Of a stretch of DNA of 64,000 nt, positions 1 through 12,717 are shown piece after piece. The first letter of the stretch is position 1. Every line of letters begins with the position of its first letter. The translations under genes were made by a program, and so were the position numbers. The notes under the pieces were generated by a model, which worked only from the letters and a program-made list of their open reading frames with translations, searched no databases and was not told the DNA's origin. The stretch is from Paguma larvata (lineage: Eukaryota > Chordata > Mammalia > Carnivora > Viverridae). The stretch lies in assembly GCA_030068075.1 (NCBI GenBank), contig CM057826.1, positions 71,273,312 through 71,337,311 on the forward strand, read 5' to 3'.

Positions 1-5
1 TCATC

Positions 6-26
6 TTTTTTTTTTTTTTTTTTTTT
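6..26. repeat. poly(T) tract
   Basis: A run of 21 T residues sits at the window edge. It could be the A-tail of an antisense retroelement, but the sequence after it matches no SINE or L1 3' end that I recognise, so it is called only as a homopolymer. Confidence 0.8.
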
Positions 27-2296
27 AATGGAGTCCCAGTCTCTTTCCTCAGTAAAACCATATAATTCTATCTTTAAAATAGTTTACATTTTGAGTTCCC
101 ATGCTCAAAGTGAGCATTCTGAATACTACGAAGAGATGCCTTATTTCACATAATTTCATATAATTCAAATAAATATATCGGGCATGCAGGAAGCACTTGG
201 TTTACTGAGGAATGAGTCACTATCTGCACTAAAATATAAGTGTCCTGTACCAAGGAAGGACAGTCCTAATGAATGAAGTATGAGTGAGGGCCTCCCCATC
301 ACTGCCTCCTGCAGAAACTTAGCCTCCCTTTCAACCCCCATTATTCATACACAAAACTATTCTTTCTCTCCTAATATTTCCTACTTTTTGTGGGTAAGAA
401 ATTATGAGATTTTATTAGATAATAGAATCTTAAGTGTTCTGAGTTATCTTCAATATATAACACTAATAACATTATTAACTCATTACTGAAAAATTAGCAC
501 TGCCAAGGCATTGACATTGTTATACTATCTCTGTATCCTCAGTTTCTCGAACAATGGTAGACAACAGGCACGTGACAAATATTTGTTCAATAAATCAATG
601 GATTAGTGATACTATATCCACTCTTTCCTACAGTAAATACAGTGAGGTAAAGCAAATGTAAGTTAGTATTCCCGTGTTACAAAATACACTTCTTTTCACA
701 CGCAAAAGCCCAGACTTAAGAGGATCCTGGGTAGCATATCTTCAGGCTCAAAAAGTTATAGTCAAACACAGTGCTAAGATTTGGGACTATCATTCGACAC
801 TCTTCCTATCCTTGTAAAGCCTGAATTCAAGTGCCCTTGAATATCATCCAGAGTAGACTGAAAGAGGATGCAGAGGGATGTGAAGTTTCTATCCAGTCAG
901 CCATAATAAAGAAAATCACAAGACCATCCAGAAAGGGAAATAGTACATTTTAGCAGGTAGAAGAAAATGCATTCTCTTCTACTATTGATAGGTTTAGAAA
1001 ATTTGGAATTCAGTTTCCTATCATCAAAAACCCAGAAACCTGAAAATGTATTTCCCAAATTATTCATAACCTAAAAAAAAAAAAAAAAACCTAGTGATGA
1101 ATATCGTAGAACCTCAAATCTGATGCTTTTTAAATTTTTGCCAGGTACAAAATCATTAGCAGAGAAATATACCGCAACTAGCATGTCATACAGAGGTCTC
1201 GATGCCTTTAATGTTGCTATTAATAGCTAGGGAGATTCAGGGCCTCTTACTTATTCTCTCATTGTTTGCACCTGATGTCAACTTAGTCAGAATGATTTGC
1301 TTAAAATATGTAATTCAGAAGGCATCTCAAGAAGTAATGTGGAATGTATAAACCTGGCCTGCCTAATTTCAAGTGAAATACAGGAGAGAAATGCATATTA
1401 ATGTAAAATGACTATAAATCAAAAGCTATTTCATTTTCCAGGGTAGTATAAAAGCCAAACCTGTTTGAAACCATAATTCAGCTGTCATAATCTCTTAGAT
1501 ATACCACTGACCTTCCTTGGAAGTTTCTGTCACATAGAAGTGAATGGATCAGGAGGAGCAACATTAAATCACATGGCATTACTGAGAGCCAGGCACTTGA
1601 AAGTAATTTAGCTCACTTGAGCAAGTCCTTTAACCACAAGTCACACTTTCCTAGATAGAGATTCCTTGTGCTGTACATGCACATACATTGACATAAAACA
1701 CATTCACTGTGTAGACTACACAAAGAGATTCATTGTGTATTCCATGTCTGTGCTTACGGATTTTTTTCCATTAATATTGAACTCGGGTGCTCCAGTGTTT
1801 TCAAGGAACAGCTGAAAGATTTCGTGTTGTAATTCCTGAAGCCACGTGTCTGATTAACTTAAGGATGTATATTTTCTCTGGGTATTTTGCATTTATTATT
1901 AATAAACAGCCAGTATCTAACATGATTGCTTGGCTGTCTACCTCTCCAAAATGAAACATTCTATTAAAACTGTGACTTTCAACGTGAAGCCTGAGGTAGG
2001 AAACGGGCTTGAATTTAGAATCATGTTATTCACCAATGCCAGAGATTAGTGTTAGGGATTAAAAAAAAATCCTTTGGGGAGGAGGGTTGGAGACAAATCT
2101 GCCTTTGGAACTTATGGGGGCTTTTAAACTGGAAGGAAATGGACGATGCTTATTTGACTCCATATGCATTTGTTACTAGATTTTCAATGAGGAGCTGCTA
2201 TTGTTTCTATGGACAATAATAATTTTATCATTACCTCCTTCCCCAAAGATAGAACATTAACAAGATTATTCTGATTACTTTAAAAGCTTTTTAACA
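27..2296. other. anonymous non-coding sequence
   Basis: AT-rich, CpG-poor sequence with no recognisable gene. A probable L2 3' end lies at about 525-605 and an A-run at 1072-1089. The 69-codon frame at 280-489 has no recognisable domain and is treated as chance. Confidence 0.6.
525..605 (+). mobile_element. L2 LINE 3'-end fragment
   Basis: The stretch has the order seen at L2 3' ends: a 'caggcac' block, then 'caaatatttgttcaataaat'. It is short and diverged, and no target duplication is visible. Confidence 0.4.
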
Positions 2297-2311
2297 ATTT
2301 CAGAATTTCTT

Positions 2312-2522
2312 TTTTTTTAATGTTTATTTATTTTTGAGAGAGAGAGAGACAGAGCATGAGCAGGGGAGGGACAGACAGAGAGAGGGAGACAGACACAGAA
2401 TCCAAAGCAGGCTCCAGGCTCTGAGCTGCCAGCACAAAGCCCGAGATGGGGCTCGAACTCACGAGCCGTGAGATCATGACCTGAGCTGAAGTTGGACACT
2501 GAGCTACCCAGGCGTCCCTACG
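2312..2522 (-). mobile_element. CAN-SINE (tRNA-Lys-derived), antisense, full length
   Basis: The element reads T-tail, A/T-rich tail sequence, (GA)n, body, then the tRNA-derived head in reverse complement (ending 'ctgagctacccaggcgtccc'). A perfect 15-bp target-site duplication, atttcagaatttctt, flanks it at 2297-2311 and 2523-2537. The 60-codon antisense frame here is the usual SINE read-through frame, not a gene. Confidence 0.95.
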
Positions 2523-2537
2523 ATTTCAGAATTTCTT

Positions 2538-4142
2538 ATGATTGTGGATGAAGGAGGTTAAGGTGTGGAATACAAAGACCTCTGATCAGAGCTTCAAATA
2601 AGCATCTTGAAACTGCCATACAAATGGGTTAATCCATGTTTCACCCTCAAACCTTTCACTTAATGAATATCTGCTGATCTCTAAGAGTTTGTTGTGGGTT
2701 TTTTGTTTGTTTTTTTGTTTTTTGAAATAAGGAGAAAACTATTTCACAGTTGAGGAATAATTGATTCCCAAAGGGCTTGTTCTATCCACGAGGAAAATAA
2801 GAATCATTTCTGTTATCTAATACAAAGACTAAATATATGAAGTCCTTGGTTCCATTTAAAACTCTTCTGATAAACTTCTGGGTAAATTACTCTCTATCTC
2901 AAATTTTTATTTATAAGACTTGCAAACTAAGGAATTAAAGGCTAAAAATGAACATCCTGCATATAGCAAACACTGAGCTTTAAAAAAAATCATGTTTTAA
3001 AGCATGATTTCAAATTACATGTGTAATTAATAAATGAATGATCAGTAAATATTTGGTTAATCCCATTTATGTGGGGGGGCTTTGAAATATAATGAATACT
3101 ATTTTTAAAAAATAATGCATAATCCCTGACTTCACAAATGTTACACCGAAGCCAAGTTTTCGGTGGTTTCATTCATGTTTCCAGAGTCATTTATAGATTG
3201 ACCACAGACAATTGTATAACAACCTATAGCCATCCCTCATATTGGGTGAACAGAAACCTACCACAAGGGGCTGGATGACTTTTAAGGAATCTCTGCATAA
3301 TTTGGCATAATTTCTTGAGAAAGATGATACTAGGCAGATAATTCCCTTTTTCACATCTCCAACCCTCAAGCTCTTTTAAGCTCTTACATATACAAAGCAT
3401 TAATCAACTAGAAGCTATAAGGAAACTATTACTCTAATTGTAATATAAAACCTGGAAATATTTCTTATCACTAAAGTCAGTCAATTTATCTCCTCAACTC
3501 ATGAATCTATCTTGAGTCTCCTGAGACCACTATAGTGCACCTTATTGCTTGGAATGAAAATGACACACTAGTGATGTCTGGCCCCCATCACTTCCTCAGC
3601 CACATTACATTTCTAGCTGCTTTTATAAGCATTGACACTTTTTAATCTGAGGACTCCTCTCCTATTTACTCTAAAAACCAAAGCAAAAAATATATAAGTA
3701 TATACATGTGTGTGTGTGTGTATATATACACACTTATATATATATTAAGTCATCCACAAAGGAACGACTATAAAGAGACACCACTAAACTCTACCTTCTA
3801 GAACTGATTCATGAAATGGTTCTGTATCTGACTATTGGGTAGAATTTTGAATTCCCTGTTATTACAATCAGTGGCAAATTAGAGACTAACTTTGCCTATA
3901 AAGAGAAAATGTTAAAAAGCAAATATCTGTCTGATATCTTAAACTTTTTCTCCTAAGAAAAATCATTTAGGTGTGGGTCATTTTAAAAATGTAAAAAGGA
4001 ATAATTAGAAAGAAAATGGGAGGCATTAGGAAAATACTTAGGGGAATATATTTTTCAAGAGCATTTATATAAGACTGGAAAGAGTGTCGGTTAAGTAGTC
4101 TTTGTTTTTGGCAACTTCTTAAATATCAATCACCAAACCTTA
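2538..4142. other. anonymous non-coding sequence
   Basis: No gene or repeat family recognised apart from the AT/GT microsatellite at 3689-3748. Frames of 60 codons at 2990-3172 and 3187-3369 show no domain and appear random. Confidence 0.6.
3689..3748. repeat. compound (TA)n(TG)n(TA)n microsatellite, imperfect palindrome
   Basis: Alternating purine-pyrimidine sequence: TA steps, a (TG)n core, TATATA, then ACAC and TATA steps. The flanks 'atataagta' and 'cacttatatat' are close to inverted repeats, so the tract could fold back or extrude. Confidence 0.75.
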
Positions 4143-4196
4143 TAAGTCCCTGTGTACCTAAGTAATCTAAGTCCCTGTGTACCTAAGTAATCTAAG
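4143..4196. repeat. 25-bp perfect tandem duplication
   Basis: Positions 4143-4167 and 4168-4192 are identical 25-mers beginning 'taagtccctgtgtaccta', followed by the first bases of a third copy. Complete identity suggests a recent slippage or duplication event. Confidence 0.95.
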
Positions 4197-4619
4197 CCAT
4201 GACACAGAAGATGATACATAAGATATAATAGGAAATATAAGAATTTATACAGCTTAATGAAAGGATTATATTCCCGGTGAAGAAGAGACTGAAAGAGTGT
4301 GGGGAAGTTGCCTTCACAGAGGAGTCTTATGGTCTTGATGAAAAAAGGAAATTTCTATTAGGATCAACTGTAGCTGCAAAAAAGAATTCTACTGATAGGA
4401 TATTTTCTTTAACCAAGAGCTGAACCACAGAATAGACATCTCATTCACTCTATTTCAAAGGCCATCTATATTTTGAGGCCCAACGTTCTATTTCTACACC
4501 AATTCATCATCTGAGCTTCATAAAATATTTGTAAGGTCTCCTGGACATTCCCAAAAGAATGTCAAAAGGCAACTCACACACACCTTTCTAAAGAATGAAC
4601 ACTATTTACTTTACTAATC

Positions 4620-4770
4620 TTACTCATTTAGGCAGTCAATCAGTCACTCAACCATTTATCCAATATTTATTCAGTAGCCACCATGTGTTTGGCATTGTTC
4701 TTGAAGTCAGGACTACAACAGAGAACAAAACTCTCACAAATACCTCCTCACAAGGAGTTTCATTGTCACG
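4620..4770 (-). mobile_element. L2 LINE 3'-end fragment, antisense
   Basis: The order of motifs matches reverse-complement L2 3' ends: 'ccaatatttattcagtagccaccatgtgt', a 'ggcattgttcttga' block, then 'caacagagaacaaaac'. It is diverged but continuous. Confidence 0.6.
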
Positions 4771-5059
4771 GCAATGTACAAACTCAGAAAAAATAAAATA
4801 TGACACATTTTTAAGTTCTAAAAACAAAAAGAGCAGGAAATTGGAGGGATTGTAGACAGAGGAGCTGCCTCATAGAATGCGATCCTCCTTCTGTGTTTTT
4901 ATTTGTTTGTTTTTTGTTTTTCATTTTTTTACCTCAGAGAAAGTCACCAACACACATTCAACTGCCAATCCAAAGACAAAGGTTGATTTGTGAAGTTTGC
5001 AATTATGCTATGTCCATAATAACCCTCCAATTCATTCAATTATTTTCTTCCCACTACTA

Positions 5060-5560
5060 TCACATGAGGTCAACCTGACTTTATCTCTTACCAAAATAAT
5101 TATAACAGATCTCTACAAGGTCTACCTAGCTCTTGTACAGTTTCAGTCTATTTTTCAAATGGTAGCCAGAGAGCTGTTACTAATGTATAATTTTTACGGC
5201 TGCTTGGTTTTCCCATTGATAAAATCCAAATGAACTTTCCATCTCTTGCTTCTTCTCAATCACCATCTGTCTCTATTTCACATCGTACTCTCAAGCCATA
5301 GACTGAATTACTGATAATCCCTTGACTCCTTCATACTTTTCATTTGTTTCTACACGTGCCATTTTCTTTCTCAGGAATATTTCTCAATCTCCCCCTTCTT
5401 TAGTCTTTCTCCCCCTCTTTTATTTTCAACTGGATAGATTCAACTAACCTCTCACTTTAGACATCACCTTTGGCAGGAAATCACCCCGAGACCCCCTGGA
5501 ACTGATTCCTAGGGCTTCCCATAGCATACTGTGTATATATATATCAGAAACCTTACAACA
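5060..5560 (+). mobile_element. L2 LINE ORF2/3' region, diverged
   Basis: The sense-strand order resembles the L2 3' region: 'tggtagccagagagctg', a polypyrimidine segment ending 'ctcccccttctttag', then 'agacatcacctttggcag'. No coding capacity remains. The frame at 4997-5233 partly overlaps it and is not a host gene. Confidence 0.5.
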
Positions 5561-7619
5561 TTTTATTGAAAACCAATCACTAATGTGGCAGTATGACACT
5601 GTGATGTTAACCTGTATTTTCTTCTCCCTCTCTTCTATTCAAATAGGGAGTTGGTGCTGTAAATGTTGCCTTATGGAGAGGTGCATCAGAAAGAATATTC
5701 CATGAATCCTTCTGCCTCCAAAAGATGGAAAGGACTTTTAGGTTTGGAAAAATGACAAGGTTTACAATATGAAGGAAAGCCATTTTCCTTGCTTTTAGAA
5801 AGAAATTATGAGAACAGCAGTCTGTGGGTCCAAGAGCAAAGGGAACCTGGGCTTGACTCCCAGAGCCAAAGCCAGCAGGGAGAACGACTGTGTGGTGTAT
5901 CAGGGCAGATGGACCCATAAGCGGTTTACAGGCAAAGATGTCCCAGACTCCAAAGTCACAAGTGAGAAGTAGAATGTCATTGGACACGAAGCAGCTGTGT
6001 GAACCAGGCTGGGGGGTGACACAGTGATATTCTGGACTCTGAGGACTGACTCCATGCCTTGGCAGCACGTGAGAGTTCATGTGTTTGGCATAATCAAGGT
6101 GGGGAGATCCTCAAAAAACCAAGGGTAAGTAGGGAAGACATGCCTGGCTCCCTACTCAATATCTGTCTGCTCTTCCACCTTATTAAGAACTACCAATTTT
6201 CTTCAGAGTGTCAATATACCTAACAATAACAACAACAACAACAAAAGGAAAAAAACCAAAACCTTGTGATATCCTGCCTTCCTCATAACTAAGAGTGGTC
6301 AATAATAAATATGCCTAAGGTCTTACAGGAACATCCTGGAAAGCTCTGGAAAATGTGCCAACTCAGTTGACATACAGACTTTGCTCTTGGCCATTCCTCA
6401 AGTTCCTACCTATAAGTTAAATCATGACATTGAAGACTGTCTTTGTCACTATGTTATCCCCAACTAAGAGCATATTGTATGGTAATCATTTAGTAACTAT
6501 CGTTCAAAGAGCTAAGACAAAGAAAAACGTTACTTTCTGTAGATGTAAATGATTATTACATTTGAGCTCTGGATTTCCCAAAGCACCCAAAATAAAACGG
6601 TTGCATTTAGGTCACATGTTCCTAAAGAGCGAGGACCTCCATATTATCTGTATTAGGTACATTGGGTACACAGAGCCTAATTACCTCTAAAGCATTAAAA
6701 AACAACATATGATAATTTTGAAAAAGTATTCTGAATCACCTTTTATTCTAATAGTATGAGGACTTTCCCTTAGCTCTCAGTGTAACAAGTCCCTAAAATT
6801 GTCTGCTCATGCTGGTACGAGCCAGGACAGGTTAGTTTATACAACAGTAGTAACCAGCCTTTAAGTCTCAGGAATTTATCACTAAATAAAATTTTTTTCC
6901 TAGTTCATGCCAGGTCTACGGCCAGTCCAGGGGTCCTCCAGAGCAGCTCTCCTCCTAAGGTTGGCTCGGTGTCCCAGGCTGCTTTAATCTTTGGCACATT
7001 TATGTCAACACATGCCTCCGTGGTGAAAATGGCAGGAAAAGAGAGTTCTGAAAAATATCGTATTGACCATCAAATGTTCTGACAGACAGTGATACATACG
7101 TATCACCGCTACAACAATGCATTCTAGAACTAGTCACATAGGCCTGCTTAGTCATAGGGATGTGAGGAAAAACACTCCTCCCATGTTTGCCAAAGGAGAA
7201 GAGAAATGAACATTAGTGCTCATGCCAAATCCCTACCATATATAAGTAGCTTTTAGAAGAAACATTCTCATATTCCTAAAGATAGTTTCTGAAACACTTT
7301 GGATTTAAAATCGCTCAATACTTAAAAAAAATATTGAGGGTGCTAAGCACTTTTGTGGATGTTTATTTTATCTACCAATATTTATCATATTTGAAATTAA
7401 AGCTAAGGGATTTAAAAAATATTTATTAATTTATTTTAGGAGAACAGTAACATACACATCATACATGAACATAAGTAATATTTTTAGTAAAAATAAATAG
7501 ATTTCCAAATGAAGCAAAAAAAACAGAGGAGGGGCACTCTATTATATTTTTGGAAATCTCTTCAGTATCTTTACTAAATAGAAGATATCTATATTCAAAA
7601 ATTGGCATTCAATCTGTTG
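5561..7619. other. anonymous non-coding sequence
   Basis: No gene recognised. A short (AAC)n run lies at 6223-6245. The longest frame is 157 codons on the minus strand at 5607-6080. Its translation shows no domain, signal peptide or low-complexity pattern and no splice context, so I treat it as chance. Confidence 0.55.
6223..6245. repeat. (AAC)n microsatellite
   Basis: Short run of AAC/AAT triplets in an A-rich context, visible directly. Confidence 0.85.
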
Positions 7620-7784
7620 TGACATCACACTTTATGTAGCTTCTGGAAAAATTTTATTGTGTATCCACGGGAGAATAAAACTGCTGAAGGCAAATAACAT
7701 CTTAGTATTACTATGAAGATAGTTTTGACCTCACAGAACCCTGAAAGGGTCTCAGAATCCCCATAGACACTTTAAGAAACACTG
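7620..7784 (-). mobile_element. hAT-Charlie-type DNA transposon fragment
   Basis: A block 'ggcaaataacatcttagta', then 'agttttgacctcacagaacc' and a terminal 'tttaagaaacactg' resembles the reverse-complement end of non-autonomous hAT-Charlie elements, whose other orientation starts 'cagtggttctcaaa'. No transposase remains. The family name is by recall and not checked. Confidence 0.5.
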
Positions 7785-8434
7785 CCTTAAGATGGCTAAT
7801 GCCATTGCTCAATGGCACTGCAAACTGTACAAAGGTAAAATGCTTGCTGTCTATAATGTCTTCTATTTTGCTTTACTTTTGCTCCGAAAACTTTTATTAG
7901 GTCAACTCATTGTGCTCTGATTGAAAAGTATTCAGTGCCTCAATCAGGGGATAAACTTGCCTGCTGGTTTTTCCAGAAACGATCTGTGAAGAATGTCTCC
8001 ATTATCTTAAATAATAGTATTGTTTTCTTCTTCTGGTGTGCCTTTTCAACTTGCTCAGTGAATCCATCTGTCATTTTCTGATCAGCAGCTGAATAGGCAC
8101 ATTTGCTTTCACGTCCTCTCAAATCCACTTTCTCTAACCGTCAGGACCCTAAATCTCATAGCATGAGGGTTGTTATCCTTAGCACACTCTTTCTTTCTAC
8201 CTGTGGGGCTTATTATCTTACCCTTTCTTGAAGAGCCCGTTGGCTTAAATTCCTTTATCGATAGGACTCACGGATTGTCTAAAATGGTACAAAGATACTC
8301 CTTTCCATTTGCTTTCTAACTAAAATATTCAAATAAACAGTCACTGAATAGCCACCATATACAAGAGACTCCTAGTGCATCACAAGATTCTACATTTATT
8401 CAATAAATAAACTATAGATTCTTCATAGTGATTT
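7785..8434. other. anonymous non-coding sequence
   Basis: No gene recognised. Positions about 8325-8420 have a faint L2-like 3'-end flavour ('gaatagccaccatatac'), too weak to call. The antisense 62-codon frame at 7940-8128 looks random. Confidence 0.5.
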
Positions 8435-8446
8435 AAAAGTTATCAA

Positions 8447-8667
8447 GGGGGCACTTGGGTGGCTCAATCGGTTTAAGCGCCCGACCTCGGCTCAGGTCAT
8501 GATCTCACAGTTTGTGAGTTCAAGCCCCATGCTGGGCTCTCTGCTGACAGCTCAGAGCCTGGAGCCTGCTTCTGGATTCTGTGTCTCCCTCGCCCTCTGT
8601 CCCTTCCCCACTTGCACTCTGCCTCTCTCTCTCTTTCTCAAAAATAAACATTAAATTCTTTTTAAAA
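8447..8667 (+). mobile_element. CAN-SINE, sense, full length
   Basis: It runs head, body, (CT)n and 'caaaaataaacattaa' tail. A 12-bp target duplication, aaaagttatcaa, lies at 8435-8446 and 8668-8679. It carries the 'cgacctcggctcag' subtype signature. Confidence 0.95.
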
Positions 8668-8679
8668 AAAAGTTATCAA

Positions 8680-9484
8680 AACAAACAATATGTTGGAGTA
8701 GAAAGTAAGATATAAAACATCAGAGGACAAAAATATAAATGTTTTGGGTCCCCTCCCCTCTTTTGAATCTCAGTTTGAAAATATGTAAAACAGGACTAAG
8801 AGAGAGGTTTCAGAGGTCTGAGAATTATTTTCTCAGTCAGGTCAGACAGTATATACTCCCTCCTCATTTCCCCTCAGCTTCTAGAAAGCTGCAGGATTGT
8901 GGGTGTCCTGAGCCAATTACTCGGTGCTAGTGGGAAAAAGTGGGACTCCACCTTAGATGCAGGTCTCTGACCAAGAACTTCAGGGTCATCTCTCCTTCTC
9001 CCCAACCCCTGTAGAACATTCTTGGTACCCCTGGGACAGAGCTGGGAGGGCACATACACAAACCTACCAAGAGTGGAGAACCTGGCTCAGGTTTAGGGAG
9101 GGAGCTGGGAGATGGCCTTCTTCTATCCTGAGTCAAACTCAGAGGCTAGAGGTGCTGTCAGGCTCTCTGCAGGTAGTTGGTCTTGGCCATTTTGCCCCTG
9201 CTCAGAGATCCCCTGGCCTCTTTGACTTTGCACCCATCTTTGTCATTGTCTTTGGGGCCCAACTCCCTGATGTCATCTGGGAGTCAGTGGCAGGCCTGCA
9301 TCTTGGGCCACTGAGCTGCACCATGGGAGATGTTCTTGGCATAGAGCCTAGGCTGTCTTGAAGTGACCAACACTGTAGGTCAGGATGCTACCCTGCAAAT
9401 GCTCATGCTGCAAGGAAGCCCTCCAAGTAGATGATGTCCTAAAAATTGAAGAGCTTCAGTGTTCAGCAGCTTCCCCTTCCACAG
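8680..9484. other. GC-richer anonymous sequence with overlapping frames on both strands
   Basis: Composition rises in G+C relative to the flanks and frames open on both strands (134 codons plus at 8957-9361; 61 and 69 codons minus). The translations show no known domain or motif. Open frames on both strands over the same DNA are what reduced stop density in GC-richer sequence produces. No gene is called. Confidence 0.5.
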
Positions 9485-9658
9485 TAGGATCTACCTCTCT
9501 GGAGATCTGAATTGAAATCCCCATTCTGCCATTCCTGTGGCCTTACACAAATCTCTTAACTCTTTGACCCACAGAACATGCTATAATACTCAGCACATAG
9601 TAAGTGCTCAATACATGTTAGCTTACTTTAGTATTATTAGTATCATTATTACTATTTT
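9485..9658 (+). mobile_element. MIR SINE fragment 1 of 5
   Basis: Contains the MIR core order: 'attctgccattcctgtggcc', 'ctcttaactctttga', 'agcacatagtaagtgctcaa', 'catgttagct' and an ATT-rich end. An internal segment is missing. Confidence 0.7.
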
Positions 9659-9803
9659 TATACTTCCACTTATTAACTGTGCGACCTTCATCAAATAACT
9701 GTTCTAAGTCCCATTTCCCTCAAAATGGAGGTAATTGCACCTGTTTTCCCAGTCAGGATGTGAGAATAAAATAGCAAGGCAATCCATAAAGGTTAGCTCC
9801 TCT
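9659..9803 (+). mobile_element. MIR SINE fragment 2 of 5
   Basis: Restarts the MIR core with 'cacttattaactgtgcgacc', then 'catttccctcaaaatggagg' and 'taaaggttagct'. Same orientation as its neighbours. Confidence 0.6.
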
Positions 9804-9824
9804 TACTTCCATCCCTACTTAGTA

Positions 9825-9990
9825 GCCATAGACTTTCTACACATTACTTCACTTTTCGGGGCCTCAGTTTCCTCATCTGCAAAATGGGGCAAACAGTACC
9901 TATTTTTCTAGAACTGTGAGCATTCAGTGTGATGATTTTTGACATATAGAACCTATCAAGCATGTTACCTTGTTAGTGGTATTATTCCTA
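9825..9990 (+). mobile_element. MIR SINE fragment 3 of 5
   Basis: Contains 'ggggcctcagtttcctcatc', 'gcaaaatggggcaaa' and a diverged 3' half ending in ATT repeats. Confidence 0.7.
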
Positions 9991-10000
9991 TCAGTATTAT

Positions 10001-10130
10001 TAGCTCTCCTTACCAGCTGTGTGACCCTGAACAAGTTCCTTAGGCTCTCTGAGCCTCAATTTCCTCATGGGGTAAAATGGGAAAAAGCAACCCTTCTCTT
10101 AGTTTTGCTGTGAAGAAGTATTGACATCAG
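10001..10130 (+). mobile_element. MIR SINE fragment 4 of 5
   Basis: Contains 'taccagctgtgtgaccctga', 'acaagttccttagg' and 'tcaatttcctcatgggg', a close match to the MIR core. Confidence 0.75.
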
Positions 10131-10144
10131 TGCTCTGTTCTGAC

Positions 10145-10250
10145 CAGATCTGTTTCCTGGCTCTGCCATGTAGGCAAGTCCCTTCCCCTCCATGCACCTC
10201 AGTCTTCTCACCTGCCCTGCGAATCTGGCAATCTCCACCTTACCCACAGC
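10145..10250 (+). mobile_element. MIR SINE fragment 5 of 5
   Basis: Contains 'cctggctctgccatgtagg', 'caagtccctt' and 'cacctcagtcttctcacctg'. Truncated at the 3' side. Confidence 0.6.
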
Positions 10251-11098
<848 letters not shown>

Positions 11099-11524
11099 TG
11101 TTGGTTAGAAACCTCCTCTGAATTTCCAATATTATCTGAAACCATACATGGTGGATACATGGAGGATAGGGAGAGACTGATGAGGCAGAAGACTCCAGAT
11201 TGGTAGGTGGCAGGTTTAATAATCAAGGGAACAGACATAAGAGGCTTGTCTTGGGCAGCCTCAAAACAGGTAGACTGCATTCACCAGCCAACTCTTAGAA
11301 GTTTATATAGAGACCCTAACTCGGTCTCATCACATACTCAGTCCAGATAGCCTCAACACATTCCTATCTCAAGTTTAAATATCCTTATAGTAGCTTCTGG
11401 GAGCCGGAAAAGCAAACAGAACACAAATTCCAAGGACAGGAGAGGTGGTGGGGAGTCTCCAACTGCCTAGATCCAGCTGGCAGGTCAACTGGCAGTTATA
11501 TCTTCCTGATGACCTCCTCCAACA
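11099..11524 (-). mobile_element. Solo LTR, ERV1-like, antisense
   Basis: The 426-bp block has matching termini (plus strand starts TGTTGG and ends CCAACA). A TATA-like 'ctatataaac' and a downstream ATTAAA-type poly(A) signal are both on the minus strand. It is flanked by gaatt (11094-11098) and gaagt (11525-11529), a 5-bp duplication with one mismatch. No internal retroviral sequence adjoins it. Class is inferred from the 5-bp duplication and layout; family not identified. Confidence 0.6.
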
Positions 11525-11924
11525 GAAGTAAACTGAACAGTTAAATTGTTATTAAAATATTTAAAATATTAATAACCACATAATATATGGTTGATACCTG
11601 AGAATCTGAGGTTCTCTCATCTACTCTCTCCAAATACCATGAGAGAGAGTCGTATACGATGGGGGAAAAGTTTGAATGTTGAAATGCATGAATGTTGAGT
11701 CTCTTATCTTAAATTTTAGGTTTCAACCAAACCAGTTCTCTTATTGAATCATTAAAAAATTCAGTTGAGAAGGAGAAAATTTTGTTAATGGAAACCTTAA
11801 AATCTAATATTCAACTTGTATCCCTAGGTTCACTACTAAAGAATCTAAGAGAACCCCTTTAGCATTCGAGGTAAGAAAAACAAACATGAAAGGCCCTAAT
11901 CAAATAATTCAGTAGATCATGGTC

Positions 11925-12120
11925 TTTGGAATCAAAGACACATATTTGACTCACACTTCTGTCAATCCTAAGTCAAGTTATTATACAGACAGCAACTAGT
12001 CAAGTTATTCAATCTTGCTAAGCATCAATATCCTCAACTGTCTGGAATTGTCCTTATCTGTATGACTGAAATGACAAAGTGCTTGTACCTAGCATGCTTT
12101 AGGAATCCAAAGCAATTGCT
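11925..12120 (+). mobile_element. MIR SINE, diverged
   Basis: Starts with a MIR-like 'tagatcatggtctttggaatc', then shows 'caagttattcaatcttgcta', 'tatcctcaactgtctg' and 'aaagtgcttgtacctagc' in the expected order. Confidence 0.6.
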
Positions 12121-12298
12121 GGACAACTCTTTCTCTTGACCAAATTATAAGGCTGATAAGGATTTGAGGTCTAAATTACATGAATAAGCAATTTAAAAAT
12201 ACCCAAACTTTCTGGAACATATACTTTGGCACATTCATTTTCAGGTGATTCACTGTAATCACTGTAGAGGAACTTGTATCATTTAAATAAGGGGACAT

Positions 12299-12476
12299 TT
12301 TTTTTAAGACTGATTTATTTTGAGAGAGGTGGGTGGCAGAGAAAGGAGAAGAGACAGAATCCCAAGATGTGCTGACAGCACAGAGCCTGATGCAAGGCTT
12401 GATCTCACTGTGAGATCATGACCTGAGCCAAAATCAAGAGTTGGAAGCTTAACTGACTGAGCCCGCCAGGTCCCCA
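12299..12476 (-). mobile_element. CAN-SINE, antisense, internally shortened
   Basis: Tail, (GA)-rich segment, body and reverse-complement head ('ctgactgagcccgccaggtc') are present, with a reduced body. Flanked by aaataaggggacat (12285-12298) and aaataaggaaacat (12477-12490), a 14-bp duplication with two mismatches, so it is not among the youngest copies. It carries the 'tcaagagttgg' signature. Confidence 0.92.
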
Positions 12477-12560
12477 AAATAAGGAAACATCTAAGAAAAG
12501 AATTAAAGCCCTGACTTTCACTTTGCTGACTGAACTGGTTTGACATAAAGGGAAGGGGAC

Positions 12561-12717
12561 CTTTTTTTTTTTTTTTTTGTCCTGAGAGAGCATGTGTGCA
12601 GAAGGCAGAGGGAGAGAGAGAGATCATCAACCAGCATCGAGCCTGACACAGAGCTTGATCTCATGACTGTGAGATCAAGAGTAGGACGCTTAGCCAGTCG
12701 AGCCACCCAGGTGCCCC
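12561..12717 (-). mobile_element. CAN-SINE, antisense, internally deleted
   Basis: A run of T residues, 'ctgagagagcatgtgtgcag', GA-rich sequence and a reverse-complement head ending 'gccacccaggtgcccc'. The middle is shortened. No clear target duplication is seen. It lies 84 bp from the preceding copy in the same orientation. Confidence 0.9.

Noticed and set aside
5607..6080. 157-codon minus-strand frame as a gene
   Set aside because: No domain, no signal, no splice or poly(A) context, no composition change at its ends. A chance frame in a 64-kb window is expected.
8957..9361. 134-codon plus-strand frame as a gene
   Set aside because: Overlaps open frames on the other strand in GC-richer DNA. 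No recognisable domain or exon structure.
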